DNA from: Reticulitermes speratus
Taxonomy: Eukaryota; Arthropoda; Insecta; Blattodea; Rhinotermitidae
Assembly: GCA_021186555.1 (NCBI GenBank)
Contig: JAJKFL010000330.1
Location: forward strand, 32,035,944 to 32,099,943
Length of the DNA stretch: 64,000 bases
Reading direction: 5' to 3'
Of the stretch, positions 1 through 15,100 are shown piece by piece. The position numbers and the translations under genes were made by a program. How positions within the stretch are numbered: position 1 is the first letter of the stretch; each line of letters starts with the position of its first letter. Under the pieces are notes generated by a model. That model worked only from the letters and a program-made list of their open reading frames with translations, was not told the DNA's origin and made no database searches.

Positions 1-25
1 AATCTCTAATTATGCTCACACTCAC

Positions 26-133
26 TTCATACAAAAGTCGCCGCAGGTTCGGCGGAGTAGAGTCCAGCTCTCCTTCATAAAGACGTGCAAGAACCATTGC
101 TAGCTGGAAGTCTTCGAGCTTGTTTAGGCACAC
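26..133 (-). CDS. Rbcn-3A: Rbcn-3A exon 34 (last exon inside the window)
   Basis: 36 codons: VCLNKLEDFQLAMVLARLYE then GELDSTPPNLRRLLYE. Acceptor gatag, donor gtgagt, phase 0. The family continues with a further Rav1-like stretch and C-terminal WD repeats, which must lie left of base 1. Confidence 0.94.
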
Positions 134-3100
134 CTATCAAGTATAAACAAATATAATTTGGTATCCCTACTGAAAGTAAAAAATGAAGTAATCAGAGAAA
201 AATGCGGGCAACACAAACAATTTTGGAAAGAATGGAAAACAATATGCTGAAATGGTACGGACACATAGTATGCCTGGAGAATAACACATAAAAGTAAAGT
301 AAAGTAACCTGTAACAGCCAGAAGGCCCAGATGGGGAGTAGAGGTATAGCTTACTCTTCTTAACCTCGGCTAGATGGGGGTGGGTGGTTAACGCCATTCC
401 CCACGCTTTACCCAGGGAATGACCCGGTACCCATTGTACAGGAGGCTGGTAGCCCCAGGGCCAGTCTGGACGCATGCTGAAATCTCGCCCACACGGGATT
501 CGATCCCCGGACCGTCCACCTTGTAGCTATCGCTATACCGACTACGCTATCCGGCCCACAGAATAACACATGGCTAAGTAAATAATGACCTGGTCACTGG
601 AGGAAGACAACGACAAGCATCACCTGAAGTAAAGTGGGAAAAGGAAGTGGAGATGGTTATGAAGCAGAGGAATTCAACATCTGACCAATAAACCGCAACT
701 ATACGACTGAAAAGCAGTAACGGTTGGACCACTGAAAAACTGACAGATAGAAACCGGTATCAAAATGTTGACTTTCAATATTTCGTACATGCTGATTGAG
801 GCTATAGCACAGAACAGAACAACTTCAATCCCTTCACAATCTGTGGCTATACAAATCATCACGTAATGATGATTACCAACCTTCCTTATACAAATACGAT
901 TTTTTATGTGTGTTTAATTACTAAGTGCATCACACCTACTGTCAGTAAATAACACTACAAACATGACTTCACAATGTTTGGTCTAACTACTACCCTCATC
1001 TGGAATGGCACTTATTCATCAAGATTACAATCACTAAACCACTGGCATAACCTTATAATTCTGTAAGTAATCACTGGTTTTAGTGATTCACTCTTGAATG
1101 AATAAATATTGCATCAGGTGAATGTGATAAGTAGACCAAATGCTGTGGAATCAAAAAGTTCTTAACTGTAATCAGTGACAATAATGTTAATACTCCTAGT
1201 ATCGGGATGTGTATGTCAAAAAATCATAAGGATTTGAAGTGTTAAAGGCATGGTGACGATCACACACGCATTATATGTCACATTAGGTCAACATTTATCA
1301 CATATAGTGCATCAGCATATGAATGGGGTATCCAAAATCAACACTGTTTTTCTGCATGATAAATTTTTGCTAGTGAATTCACCATAAATAAAAAATACAG
1401 TGAAACCTCTATCCTCCATTCCCACATATGTCATTTTCCCACAATTATCATTCACTTCTTCCAGTTCTGAAAAGTCACCCATATAAACAATGCATTACTG
1501 TATCAGACATATCATTCCTCACAGTGTCATTTTCCTATGTCCATCGTTCAGTATTCCTACTCCCGAACTACAATATTCTCGGAAGGATAGTTTTCGAAAA
1601 GAAAAAACAGTGGACGTAATGTGATGCTTTCAGAACATACAGTCACACGCCCACACATAAAGAAAGTGTGGAATGAAAGTAATGAGATGCTTTTGGAACG
1701 TACCGTGGCACTAACCTGCCTATACCTACAGTTACCATTACAGTTGTATCTGTGAAATATTGCTACATGTCAGCCACGTGTGGAATGGTAGCAGAAAAGC
1801 AAGGATGGCATGGAGGCATAAGTTGTAAGTTGGTGAAACTGAGATCTGGTTTCTGTAGTTGCTAGTAGCATTGTCTTGCATCATCATCTTTACAGTTCAT
1901 TGATTTTAGCAACTAATGTTTCTATGATTTGGTGTCATGTTGTTGTGCTGTTATGCCTGTTTTTCTATTATTATTTCTTGTATGTAAGGCCTACACACTG
2001 TATTTGCCATGTCGCACCCTACAAAGCAAGTCAGGATGCACACAAATGACTGAAGATCACTGAAAAATTGGAGAAAAATGTGACTGTAAAACGAACGGAT
2101 CAACGTAGCCAAATGTCTCAGATTAGCACCATCCAACAATTGTGTGGGCACGGATGCAATGGGGAAGATAAAAAGAGAGACAAACGTGACCTTGAATCAG
2201 TGCCAAGTTTTACCAAAGTGGACAATACTTATGAAACCATTAAGTCATTCTTTTATGCATACAGCATTAGTCAGCATAATGAACAGAATATTTTGAACTT
2301 GGAATTGGCGCTATCTCATCTGAAATGTTAAGACTTCAACTAAACAGTTGTCAATTACAGATTTCTTTGGGAAAAAAGCAATTTGCACACAGGTATTAAT
2401 GCAACTTTTTACTTACTTATTATTTTGTAGGCCTAAGTGGAAAACGTAAAATTTTCATTTTTTTTTTCGTTTTCTTGTGTGACACATTTTAATGCTTTCT
2501 TACAACCATCATTTTCACACATTTATTCTTCTCTTTCCGCAGTCTCAGGAGAAACAATGGATAGAGGTTTTACTGTACTGCCCAAACTTCATCATTGTGT
2601 TTGGTTATAACTACAAGTTATAATTACAAAATGTCTCACTTAAGGATCTGGTAACAATTAAATAGCAAAGTCATCTCATTACAGCACCATCTTTTCAATT
2701 ATAAAATACTTAATTATAGCATTTATTTTGTTTCGATTAGTGACTGAGGTATGAAGTACAGACATCTCAGTTTAAAGTACGATAACAGTTACATGGCAGA
2801 ACCATGTCAAGTCATTTTATGATAAAAGTGACGATGCAAAGAAGTGAACTAAAAGAAATGCATGTAAAACAAAAAGTACCTCTATTGCATCTCGCAGAGC
2901 TCCTGCCAGAAGAAAAAATGCAGCAGCATGCTCAAATCGCTGCTTCCCAAGCAATGCAAATGCATTTTTAAGAGCTGCCTTTCGCCACCGAACTTCTGTG
3001 AAGTTGTTGGAGAAGAAGTGTGTCATGCGGTCATCCCGTTTTGAACGGAACAGTCCCCATACAAGACTCTTCTTCTTCATGGCAAGGTAAAAAATAGCAG

Positions 3101-6100
3101 CATCCAAAGGATCCTGCTTCAGCATATATGACGCTTTTGCAACCTGTGCAGAAAAACTTTTATTTACACACTGACCAATCCATACCAGGTGATAAGACTC
3201 CAGGGAAAAACAAAGTTCTCAAGACCACAACTTGATATGATAGAATCAACTAAACCAGTAACACACTTCACTTTAAGGCAAGGACTAGAAAACATAAACT
3301 TGAAATGGAAAGGAAGAAAAAGGAGAAGAAGAGGAAAAATCGTATACAAAACAGGTAAACTTCTTATCAGTGTTGAATAACTGTCCACTACACGTTACAC
3401 TTTATTCTTGTCAACTGCTCATATTATTCACTAGATTTTCATGTACGGCATTATTTTCTCTACACAGATTAGTAAACGTATCTTAAACACACAATATCTC
3501 AGTACACATATTTTAATCCTAAACGAAATTTCATACTGCACTTATCCAAAAGAAACTTCTCCTTGGAGGCTATCACAGTATAATAAAAACATGCCAATTA
3601 TAGGTAGCAATGAAAATACATTCAAATGTTACAGAAAAATGGGAGATCTTGTTGAACTAAATGCAGCAAAGTAAACTGACTTCAAACCAAAATTTCCACA
3701 CAAAAATCATACACACATTACAGAAACAGTACTTTCTGGCCGAACTAAACCATCTTATTGCACAAAAGGAACACACATGGAAGAATAAGTATCAAAGTCA
3801 TACACAATCCAATCAGAAAAATACAAACATGCTTGAAGTGAACTTAAAAAACACTCCCACAGATGGCACATGGCTCACCTAATGTATTTCTGGACAGAAA
3901 TGATCACCAGACAATTTTGTACATCAAATGAGGCAGAATTTACTAAATGGCCCATATTTTTAAATGGGTGTAGTGCTCCAATTCAGCACATTTTAATAGG
4001 ATTTAGTACACAGTAATTCCCATTTTGATCTCTGCAAAGGCTATATAGAACGGAGGCTCAGTAGAAACCACCAATCCACTGGGTGGTCAGCAACAAAATG
4101 TAACATGTGCAAATTGCAGTAAAAAAAGTAGCACTGGGACAGTTTTCTTCTGAGTAGTCTGGCCTTCCCTTGTCAGCATTATTCCAGCAATGCTCCATAC
4201 ACATACATTCATCTATCACTGACACTACACAATATCAACATGTGACAGCACTGTTAATTAATGCACTTAAAAAAATAAAATTTAAAGTCACATTTATGAA
4301 GCAGAGTCCAAGAAATCTAGCATGCAGTGCACACACATAACAGCCGATCAAAAAATATTAGCATGTGCTGGCCGGGCACTGGCTACTTTCAGCTTCAGTC
4401 ACTAGGGATTGTGTCATTTTCATGTCTTTAAACTCTATGAGAAACGCACTGAAGCAGCAACAAGATCAGTCAGATACTGAAATGCAGCAGCCTATGCACA
4501 ATTGGTGCTATCTCCAGACTACAGAATTCAACAAGAAGGACATACATCACTTCATTTCTAGAAGGATGAATGTCTCGAACTTACAGTACATATGCTGGAT
4601 TGAGCCAAATAGTCTCTGGTGACTGTCCCAACTTACGTTTCTACTGAGTATCGCTTACACAAGATGTTAGGTGCAAATTGTACCTTCTCTATGCACGTTT
4701 TGAGCAGCGTGTGGTTGCGAAGCCACCAGCCCACACCCAGTTCCTTCAGAGTGGACCACCTGGGACTGCCTTTAGCATATGACGGAATGAGAGCAAGCAG
4801 CTCTTCTTCACTCTCTGAGTGGAAAGCCCATACAAGGTTGTTAGTGCCAACACCCTGTCGCTGGAACTGAGCTCGCTGAACAATTGGCAAGCATCGTAAT
4901 AAATAGTTGTAATGCTTCATGGCCAACAGAAATCTCAGTCCACAGTCATCAAGGGAATCTGAAAGAAATGAAACATAAGTAAGCCCTAAGATGAAATCAC
5001 GTGTATGTGACTAAGTTTTTGATCACAAAGCGGAGCAAACCAGAGTAAATAATTTACTACAAACTACCAATGCATACCAAAACAATTAAACTGTGTATGA
5101 GCAATAAGATTTTCAATATGGATACTTCTAAGTACAATGAACAGTGATCATAAGAAGGATTTTTTTTTTAATTATTTATTGCAGATTACAATTTACATTA
5201 TTTACAGTATACAAGGAAAAAATTACAAAAACAGTTCCGATAACCAATTTAACTAAAATGAGTACATGAACCAAAAGTTATAAATAGGGAAAAATAAAAA
5301 TATTAGTGAAAAAGACTCAAAAAAAAAAAAAACACTATGCCTGATGGGGAGCTAGTTTACACTAGTATATGTTTCGGTCGTTTATGTTTGTAGATTTTAT
5401 ATACAGAGTTTAGGTCGGCTAGTGTATAATTACCTATTTGTTGGACCAGAGCGTTAGGATGAAAGACAAGAAGGATCCATATATATACAAACCTGAAGAA
5501 ATATCTTCCCCTTCCGGTATGCCAGATAAATTTTCTTTCGCAATAGCAGTCTTTGCAGCATCAATAGCAAAGCGCTCAGCGAAGTCAGTGTTACATGTTG
5601 ACACGGTGTCTGCCAAAGCTAGAAGATGCATCTGGTCCAGACTTGACAGACCAGGGAGATGTATATGGGTAAGCAAGCGTGACAGCAGCCGTCCCTGGTA
5701 ACCGACATACCACACGCCATGTAACAAGCACAGAATCTTGTTTTTATTTTGTTTGCTGAGACGGTATCAACACACGATTATTTCAAGAATTTTATGCCAA
5801 TATATCTGCCATGTAAAGCTATAATCATAATGATGCATGCACATGCACATGTGCACTATGCAACACACACACACGGTGCTTACGTTATTGTTTTCCTGAG
5901 CACATCAGCTTTATTGCACAGAAAGCCTGCATCCAACAGCACATCCTTGTGATGGCTGCCATGACCAGGAAAACCGTAAGAGAGCTACCTAGTATGCATA
6001 TATGAAGACCTGCCACAGACAACTGACAAAGTCTAGCTTCGTTCAACAGCCCCAAAATGCTTCTTACTCTCTTTTATTTAAGGACAGAGTTACAGCCAGT

Positions 6101-9100
6101 CTCCAAAATGTAGTGTTCTTAGAATGTTGCATTTTAATCAGTAGTAGTAGTAGCAGTAGTAAAGGTAAAGGTAAAGCATCCCATTACAGGCCTGGACAGA
6201 CCCCTAGGGTTCCAGGAGGTTGAGGCTCCCAGATTTCTAGACAATCGGCACATGAAGGTGGTAAGGTTGTCAGCCCTAAGCACCGGCCGCCTTTACAGAA
6301 ATGAGTACCAGGAAAGATTCCTGGTACTCATTTCTGTCAGAGGCTGAGTCGACCCCAGGGCCATAGTGCGACCGAAACGATTATGTCAATGAAAAATTCC
6401 AATGACACCATCGGGAATCAAACCTGCGACGTTTGGCTTGTAGCGCAGTGCCTCAACCAACTGCTCCACCACGTGCCCGTAGTAGTAGTAGTAGTAGTTT
6501 TTTTCCCCCCAATGGCTCAAAAGCCCCTTGGGGGCCTAGGCCGCCTCATTGCTCGAGGCTTCACAATCACACTTTTTAGACACACCACACTCGGTAGGAC
6601 TCCTCTGGACGAGGGACCAGCTCGTCACAGAGACCTCTACCAGACAACACACAACACTCACAAGAGACAGACATCCATGTCCCCGGTGGGATTCGAACCC
6701 ACAATCCTAGTAAGCAAGCAGACACAGACCCACGCCTTAGACCACATGGCCACTGGGATCGGCAGTAGTAGTAGTAGTGGTGGCAATATTAACAACATAA
6801 TCAAATCTGGAGAACTGACAACACAAGAGAATTAATTAATATTACTCCTTACCTGTCTAGGTCCAAAATGAGAAAGTCCTTGTCGTTCTGGATTAACAGA
6901 AGGTCGACGATCATGCCTCCTTGGTGAATCGGGTTCCTCTTCTAATATATCATCTAGGGATTCATCTGCCATTGCCACGTTCCCATCAAACAAATCATTG
7001 TAATCATGCTGATCTTCATTCATCTGGGCACTCATTGTAGGCGCTTCCTTGTCTGCTGCCAGCAGAGTCCACAGAGGCAATGGCGGAATGGACGTGATTT
7101 CTGCATAGTCTAGTGTCAGTTCCTCTGGTATTGCTGTCGTAGAGCCTCGTTGTTCCAACGGACTTGTCGTGCCTGAATCATGGGCAAACATTAAAAAATA
7201 TAAAGTCATCAGTAGTTCCACCCTCAGTAACATTTCGAACGCAGTGCTGTAACAGATGCATTATTTCACTTCATAACCACACATGTAATAAACAAATTAC
7301 ATATATACAGGAACATCTCAGTATAATGATGTTTTCTGGAGTGACAAGTTATATTCATTACAATAATATTTCCTTATAATCAATAACATACGATTTACTG
7401 CTTTTACAAAGGTTAATGCATTCTGATTTTAAGACATAGATTGCAGGTATATGGACAGACATGTACTGCCACTTACAAGTCTTGTTGCACTACTTGACGC
7501 TAAAGATTGAGACACAACGCTCCTCTGAAACATCTGCAATATTTACCAATCAATATGGCAAAATACCCCGAAGACTTTAATCTTCAACACTACTGTGAGA
7601 ACCTCAAATCTTGCCTCACATCTGCTAAAGCCCATGTAGAGTATCTAGATTCACTTATCTAGTTACTCACATAAGTGCCTTACATTTTCACTTCAGAATT
7701 CAGTGTCCAAGATATACACAAGTACTGGTACGACATAGTGTGTATGAAAGCACGGTAACAGTACTATTATCAAACCGGGAAAATATATTCCTTGTTGTGC
7801 ACTTTTTTTAAGAATGGGGTGCACTTTTTTACAAGGAGATAAGGCTGGAACAGACAGACATTTTGTTTAAAGAAAATGGAATCTACACAGAATTTGTTAG
7901 CACCTTTGTTCTCTGAATATTTTTAAAAAGAGACATAAATTATACAAGAGAACAGCACATGAAATAATGCTATTTGATACATTTTATGAAGCCCCTTCAC
8001 TGTGATGCAACACAACATAAATTCACCCATAACATCTACATGTACAAAATTTAGTTTATTATACAGGATATATTCAAAATACAAAAGCTTGAGCACACGA
8101 GGCCAAGTTATTGATACAAAAGGTTCCAAACCTGCTGTAACATGGCCCTAAGTTCCTTGTTCTCTGCTTCAAAAATAAGGGGTTCACAAATTATGAAAGA
8201 ATGAGAAGTACATGACCAGATATTGTCATTTGTAGATATACAGGGCATACACAAAAGAATGGTGCGGTTTCAAAAGTGAATAAGAAATTTATGTCTCATA
8301 TTACACGGGCACAACATACACCGTCAGCGGCGGCAACTGTCCAAGTTTCTCATGCGCTACCAGCAGTTCGCTTCTCATGCTTACTGCGTGGCCGCGGGGC
8401 CAGTTTAGGGGAAATGCGCTGGATCGGACGTGCTGCTGCAAATGGAGACAAGAACCTTCTCCCTTGGCCACCCCGTTCGCCAGATCTAACACCGTGCGAT
8501 TTCTTTCTTTGGGGGTTCGTTAAAGACAGCGTTTATGTACCACCATTGCCCACGTCCATCCATGAAATTCGTGATCGGATAACGCATGCACTGCAGGCCA
8601 TTACAGCGGACATGCTACACCGGGTCTGGGATGAGTTTGATTACCGTGTGGATGTTTGTCGTGTGACCCAGGGTGCACACACTGAAGGATTGTAATTACC
8701 AAATGAGAAACTTGGACAGTTGCCGCCGCTGACGGTGTATGTTGTGCCCGTGTAAGGTAAGAAATACATTTTTTATTCACTTTTGATACCGCACCATTGT
8801 TTTGTGTATGCCCTGTATATATTTTTACCCATGAGTCATGGCATACCTGCTCCGATATAGCTGACTGACAACGTACGTGAACGGGACCATCCTCTTTGTC
8901 TCACAGCGCTCTCTTCATCGGTGCTCCCTCCTTGACGCATAGCACAAGTGCCGGATATGCATCTGCATCACACAACAGATAACAGATGTAAGACGAGTCA
9001 CAAACACAGCACACCACTGCATATCATGACCAAAATGTACACCATATTTACTCAAATATAAAGCACCTTTCTTAATTCATCAGTTGAAAAATGGGAGTCA

Positions 9101-12100
9101 TCTTACACTCACACAAGAAGTTAAACTTGTTCTGTATATGCACGTACCTGCAAGTTGAAGAGTTGAATACAGTATATTACCATCTGCAACAAACCTGTGC
9201 AGTCAACAATTCCAGTGTCAATCAGAAAACAAGTTGGCAAACAAGGTACAGTAAAACCCCTATTTAATGAATTGCTGGGGGATTAGAATATATTTCACTA
9301 AATCAAGGTTTTCATTAAACGGAGGTTACATTGTTTATATGGAGCTATTGTCGGGACATGAAAAAATCATCACTAAATCTGGGATTTCACTAAATGCGGG
9401 AACATTAAATCGGGGTTTTACTGTATATTGTCTGGGCTCTTCTTCTGAGTGCTCCCACACATACCTAATACTTAACTTACATTCCGTTACCTTATCAGTA
9501 GTAACACAATACGTGCTGGCCACATAAATGACATTTCCACCCTCTCATCTACCCAACTGTTAAGAAAAATCAGCATAAAAAAAACACAAAACAGCAGAGA
9601 TGAAGTCCTCAATGCTGCATAGATAAAGACAGTCCTCAACACTGTATAGAAGACAACCCTCAAAGCTGCAGAGACAAAGACAGTCCTCAAAGCTGCATAG
9701 ACGACAATCATCAAAACTGCAGTATGAAGACAGTCCCCAAAGATGTGTGAAGGCAGTCCTCAAAGATAAAGAAATGAAGACAGTCCTCAAAGCTGCAGAG
9801 ATGAATAGTCCTCAATGCCTTAAAATTATACTATGGTTATAACAACAGGCAGAAGAAGTCACAGTTCCTTTTCTCAGCTTTCTACGTGAAAATCATACAA
9901 TACAGACACTTCAACAAAGTGTATATTCATAAAACACACAGGTCTTACTAATTCTGTTCACTGACCTGACTAGATGGGCTAAGATAGCCTTGACCCAGCG
10001 TATCTTGCCCGAGTTGAGGAGCTCCATAAGCTGCTTAGGGTGGTACTGAGGTAATACAGGACATGCAATGCGACTTGCTTCGAACAATCCATAGTCTGGC
10101 ATGTAGTCTACGTTGTTCATTTGTTCTGACTGAACTATTGCACCTGGGAACAACACAAATCTACACTCAATTTCCATTTCGAATTCACTAATGCTAAGCC
10201 TGCACCCTTACTCTCTCCTTCCCTATACACACACATCCACATGAACACACACTAACTCATAAATGATAGTATCCAGTGCACAACTTAATATCAGATATGT
10301 CTTAAGAGGAGAATGGAAAAATATTTCTGCTATTCACTCCTGTACCAAATCTTTCAGAAGTCCTCAGAAATGTGTGAATATACCGTTATGTACCAGAATA
10401 CAAAATGAGAAACTTTCCTTAATTCACCATCTGAAAAATGGGGAGTTACCAGATAATTACACTCAAACACACTCCGTACATATATTTTTCTGAAAATTGA
10501 TAGCTGTGAAGGGGTTCATCTTATATTCAGATAATGCCTTTATTTCTCATTTTGGTACGTGCCAGCTACACTGTCACAGGAGCCATGAAAACATTTCAGT
10601 TGCACATGCCTCATATGGTTTCTCACTTCAGCACGGAAATATGAAAGCATATGGACATCCCACATTCTTCATCCTTGTTAAGATCTCCAGCTAAAGACAT
10701 TTCCAGTAACCAATTCTATGCAAAACTTTCACGTGCATTACACTTTGGAATCTTAATAAGATGTGTAAAGACATTTTACATACACACAACACAGACAAAA
10801 CATTACATCAGTTTCAATAAGCTTGCCTATCTAACAGACAGTACATTTGTAACATTTTCCCAAAGATCTTTGATTACCTCGTTTCTTTTTGCTGTCCAAC
10901 ATAGTAAGGTTGATAGAGCTCACACGTGACAGATGGGGCATAGAACTGACATTTGCCAGACGACGTTGCGAAGTTTCCTGAAAAATAAAGGCGTGATCAC
11001 ACACAAATTTACTAACACAATTTCATCTGAATGTATAACAAATATGTACATACATACATACCTCATAAACACAGATATATACCTGAGCTAAATTTCGTAA
11101 GTCTTCATCTCTTAGATTTCTAGTATCCTGAAGTTCATCCGACTCCTGATGATGCAGCTGACCGTTACGTTCATGCTCGACAGAAACTGCAACATGGTTC
11201 ACAACAATGGTAAGCACCATCATTAAACTGTTTTAATAGCTTATTTAAAAAAAAAGAACTAAAAAACACAAACACAGAAATCACTTGTCAACAAACCACA
11301 GCTTTTTGAACAGCAGATGTAAAATATACACAGCTTCCCATTTTTATCTAGTTTTGCCAACTTCAGTATTTGCTTGCTTTCCCATTGGCTTTTACTTACA
11401 AGTGTAGATAAAGAAAAAAGAGCTGGTGGCACAAGAAGTATGTGATAACAATCGTCATGACGGACACCACAGACTTCACATAACTAATAAGATCAAAAAC
11501 TTGAAACATTTTAGGCTTCTGCCACAGTGCCGCTGAGGTCTTCGCTCATCTGTGATGTTCACCGGCACTGGTTGGTAGTTTGTTACCGACGTTTCACGAC
11601 AACATACTGGTCCCACCTTCAAGTATCAAGCAGTGAAGGGCCAACCCTTGAAGATGCGACCAATGTGTTGCCCCGCAGCATCAGTGACAAACCATCATCG
11701 AATGCTGCACAGCAACCCAGAAAAGCGAAGACCTCAAATTAAGAATTTCATTGTTTTAATTCGTATGTTACCTGAACATGAATTATTTTTACAAATTATT
11801 ACACTGTTTTTATGTTCAGTGGAGGACACAGACACATTGGTTAACAGTTTACAGCAACTGTGATTCCCCTAAAACCGCAACTTCCATAAAGTCATGGTCT
11901 TGCCAAACACGTTTTTCAGGTTGGAGAGAGACTGCCATACAATATTGCACTCTTCTCTGAAAACCGCGGTAAAAACAAAAAAATACTATGTAAAAGCATA
12001 AAATTAATGGTAACAGAAACCGAAAACTAAAAAGAACAACAACTATAAGCCAGAATATCTTCGCTCATCAGGTCTAAAATACAACATCTGTTGACAAAAA

Positions 12101-15100
12101 AATATGTCACTTGTACGTTTAGGTATTCTTTACTCATACAAAATCCTGTCACATGCCACCACATCCTAAACATAATCCTGTAACACTCACAAATGGACGT
12201 GATTTTATTTGGAAATGTTCTTTTGTCATGGCCTTTCTGAACAAGGACTCATTTCAAACACAACTTAAAAGGGAAAATGCTTTAATGTAATTTCCAGCAG
12301 GTCACTCTAAATATAGTGGTACAGTGCAGTGACTTCATTAAAAAGCCTCATTTCAAGCACTGATCTTACTGCAGGAAAATGAAGGCAAGATTAAAATAGC
12401 GAAGGCTGTTTTATGAACTGAATGTTACGAATAATTTTAATTTATCATAAATTTCTTGGGTTACATTCAGTATGAATGCACAATAGTCTACCAACTCCTC
12501 TGCTTTGAAATGCAAACTTCCCAGTCAAAAATCTCTGTGCTTCGCATAGAATCTGAAGGTTCATTACAAAGTTTATAAAAGCGTGAATTTGGACCCTATC
12601 CTGAGGCACATAAATCTAATCAAGAACCCCACACTCTGTCTTTCAAGATCTATTTCAATATTAACCCCCCACCTATGCCAACATCTAGAGCTCTTTATCT
12701 TCCTGTTTTCCAAATAAAAATCTGTACACATTTCTCGCAGCTCGCACAAATTCTATATGCCCTGGCAATCTAATTTTCAATATAGTCTTCTCGGGCGCAC
12801 AGCCGCGTCAATTCGTTTGAATACAACGTTTCGGGGACTAGCTCCGTCCCCATCCTCAGGCAAAACTAAGTTTGCCTGAGGATGGGGACGGAGCTAGTCC
12901 CCGAAACGTTGTATTCAAACGAATTGACGCGGCTGTGCGCCCGAGAAGACTATATTGAATCATGTCGCCGCGAAAGTTTTAAAACTTAAATCTAATTTTC
13001 CTTTTTTTGGTTACTTAATATTTCACAAAATTTAAACATACTGGTCCTTAACTACATGTGCTACACTTCAGGATCTCCATGAACTATTCATAAAAACTAT
13101 AACACATGCAAAAGCTTCATTTTAACAAATTACAATGTGCTACATTTCAGCAGCTCTACACACTGTACACAAAATATAATAAATACAAAAGCCTCACACA
13201 AACAAGTTATACTGTATGTGTGCATATAAACAGCTGCCACTTACAGTTTGGCTTCCACTGTGAGTATACATGCATTTCACTATCCATCCCCACAACAAGT
13301 ATTCCATCTCGAACCCATGAGATCTGCATAGGCAAAGGAGGAAGACCATCTGCTGTGATCAGGTCTATTTTACGTAGTTTCATCCATCTGCAATGATAAA
13401 AGAATTACAGGCATTACAATGGCATGTGAAACCTTCTGATATCTGAACTTCGTAAGCATATGACTAATACCTGATTTCATCAACAAATTGTGGCGCTGCT
13501 AATGAAGAGGCTTTCCTGAGGATAGGACGATTTGCAGACTGGGATTCCTTCATGGCTTTCATATTGGCCTGCGCTATGTCACTTGATACAGGTGTGAACA
13601 GCAACACCTACACAACACATTAAAAATGTAATTCAGCACATCACTGAGCTGAACACATCAAGTTTCATAAACATTTTGCTTTTCATTATAGCTTATTTTA
13701 TAACCTAACTACCACAAATATAGTGACTAGGCTACGGGCTGGACAATCCAGGGTTTGAATCCTGGCACAGGCAAGAAATTTATCTTCTCCAAATCATCCA
13801 GACCAGCTCTGCGGCCCACCCAGCCACCTATTCAAAGAGTACCAGGGTCCTTTCCCATGGGTGAAGTTGCCATGGCGTGATGTTTACCACACACCTCCAT
13901 CTAGCACTGAGGTTAAGAGTGAGCAGAGCTATACCTCTACTTCTCCTATAAGTCTTCATGACATGGACAGGGACAACTTTAATTTTTACTACCACACAAA
14001 CTTATGCCACTATTGCCACCTACAAAATACAGTACTCACAGTACCTACACAAATTAGATACATGCCAATACAAACTGCCCTTCTCCAATTTTGATATTTC
14101 ACAGAACTGGTAGCTATAAATAAATTCTCACACAACAAACAGTCACCAACAAATGCACAAACCATAAATAAGGTATAAATTAACCTTTTATCATAATTAA
14201 AACCCTACACATGTTTCGGATCGCGAGGAGCCATCATCAGGGGTTACAGCAGTGCTTATCAAATGCTGCGTTGGGTCTGTTGACGACACTCGTAATGTTA
14301 CTTCACAGTATGTTTAGGAGATCATAAAACGTGTGATGTGCGGTGAAAACCTTAAACGTTGGAAGTAACAGTGGACTGTGTAATTTTACCATTTTTAACT
14401 CCATACTTTTATTTCACGATTTTAACATATGATACAAACGTTTTATGATCTCCTAAACATACTGTGAAGTTACATTACTAGTGCCCACAGACCAAGCAGA
14501 CACGAAGGAAGGAGGTCCGACCTAACAGCAAAACACACACAGATAACTGGAACACACACCGGAAAATAGGACCACGCTGCCATTAATTAATTAATAAAGT
14601 ATACTACAGCAAGTAGTTTATATATACCAATTGATTTTACTGTTAATTTTAATAACTTTTAGCAACTTAACAAACCACTAATTATACAAATTTTATTATG
14701 AAGTGGTAATAACAAATATCGACTCACTGTTATGACGTAACTTAAGAATTGGTCTATGTAACAGCTCACTTAAAAAACCTCCTGATGATGGCAATGTAAT
14801 TGCCGAAATACGTATTGGGGCACTCTTTCAATAAAGAAAACAGTGACAAACTTGTCTTGGTGCATTTGTTGGTAGAAATAATAATTATACAAAGATGCAC
14901 GGTGAATATAAAGTGAAGTTCACCTTATTTATGGTTTGTGCATTTGTTGGTGACTGTTTGTAGTTTAAAAATGCACGGTGAAGTAAGACTAAAATTCTCA
15001 CACGTTAACTCTTTATTCTGTCAATATATTCAATTTTTGGGATATTTAACATTTAAACCTGTTTTTGCATATGCAAAAGCATGTAAAAAAAAACAGCCCT

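Larger units (their letters stand above)
6141..6780. repeat. (AGT)n microsatellite split by two SINEs
   Basis: AGT repeats are visible at 6,141-6,160, 6,480-6,497 and 6,764-6,780, on both sides of two different SINEs. The repeat was probably one tract that received two insertions. Confidence 0.75.

Noticed and set aside
2068-2331. 87-codon ORF as a host gene
   Set aside because: It lies between pogo-like TIRs and matches the style of transposase C-termini, so it is transposon-derived.
6383-6835. 150-codon plus-strand ORF
   Set aside because: It is a read-through of two SINEs and an AGT microsatellite; phrases such as SPVGFEPTI are translated tRNA-like heads.
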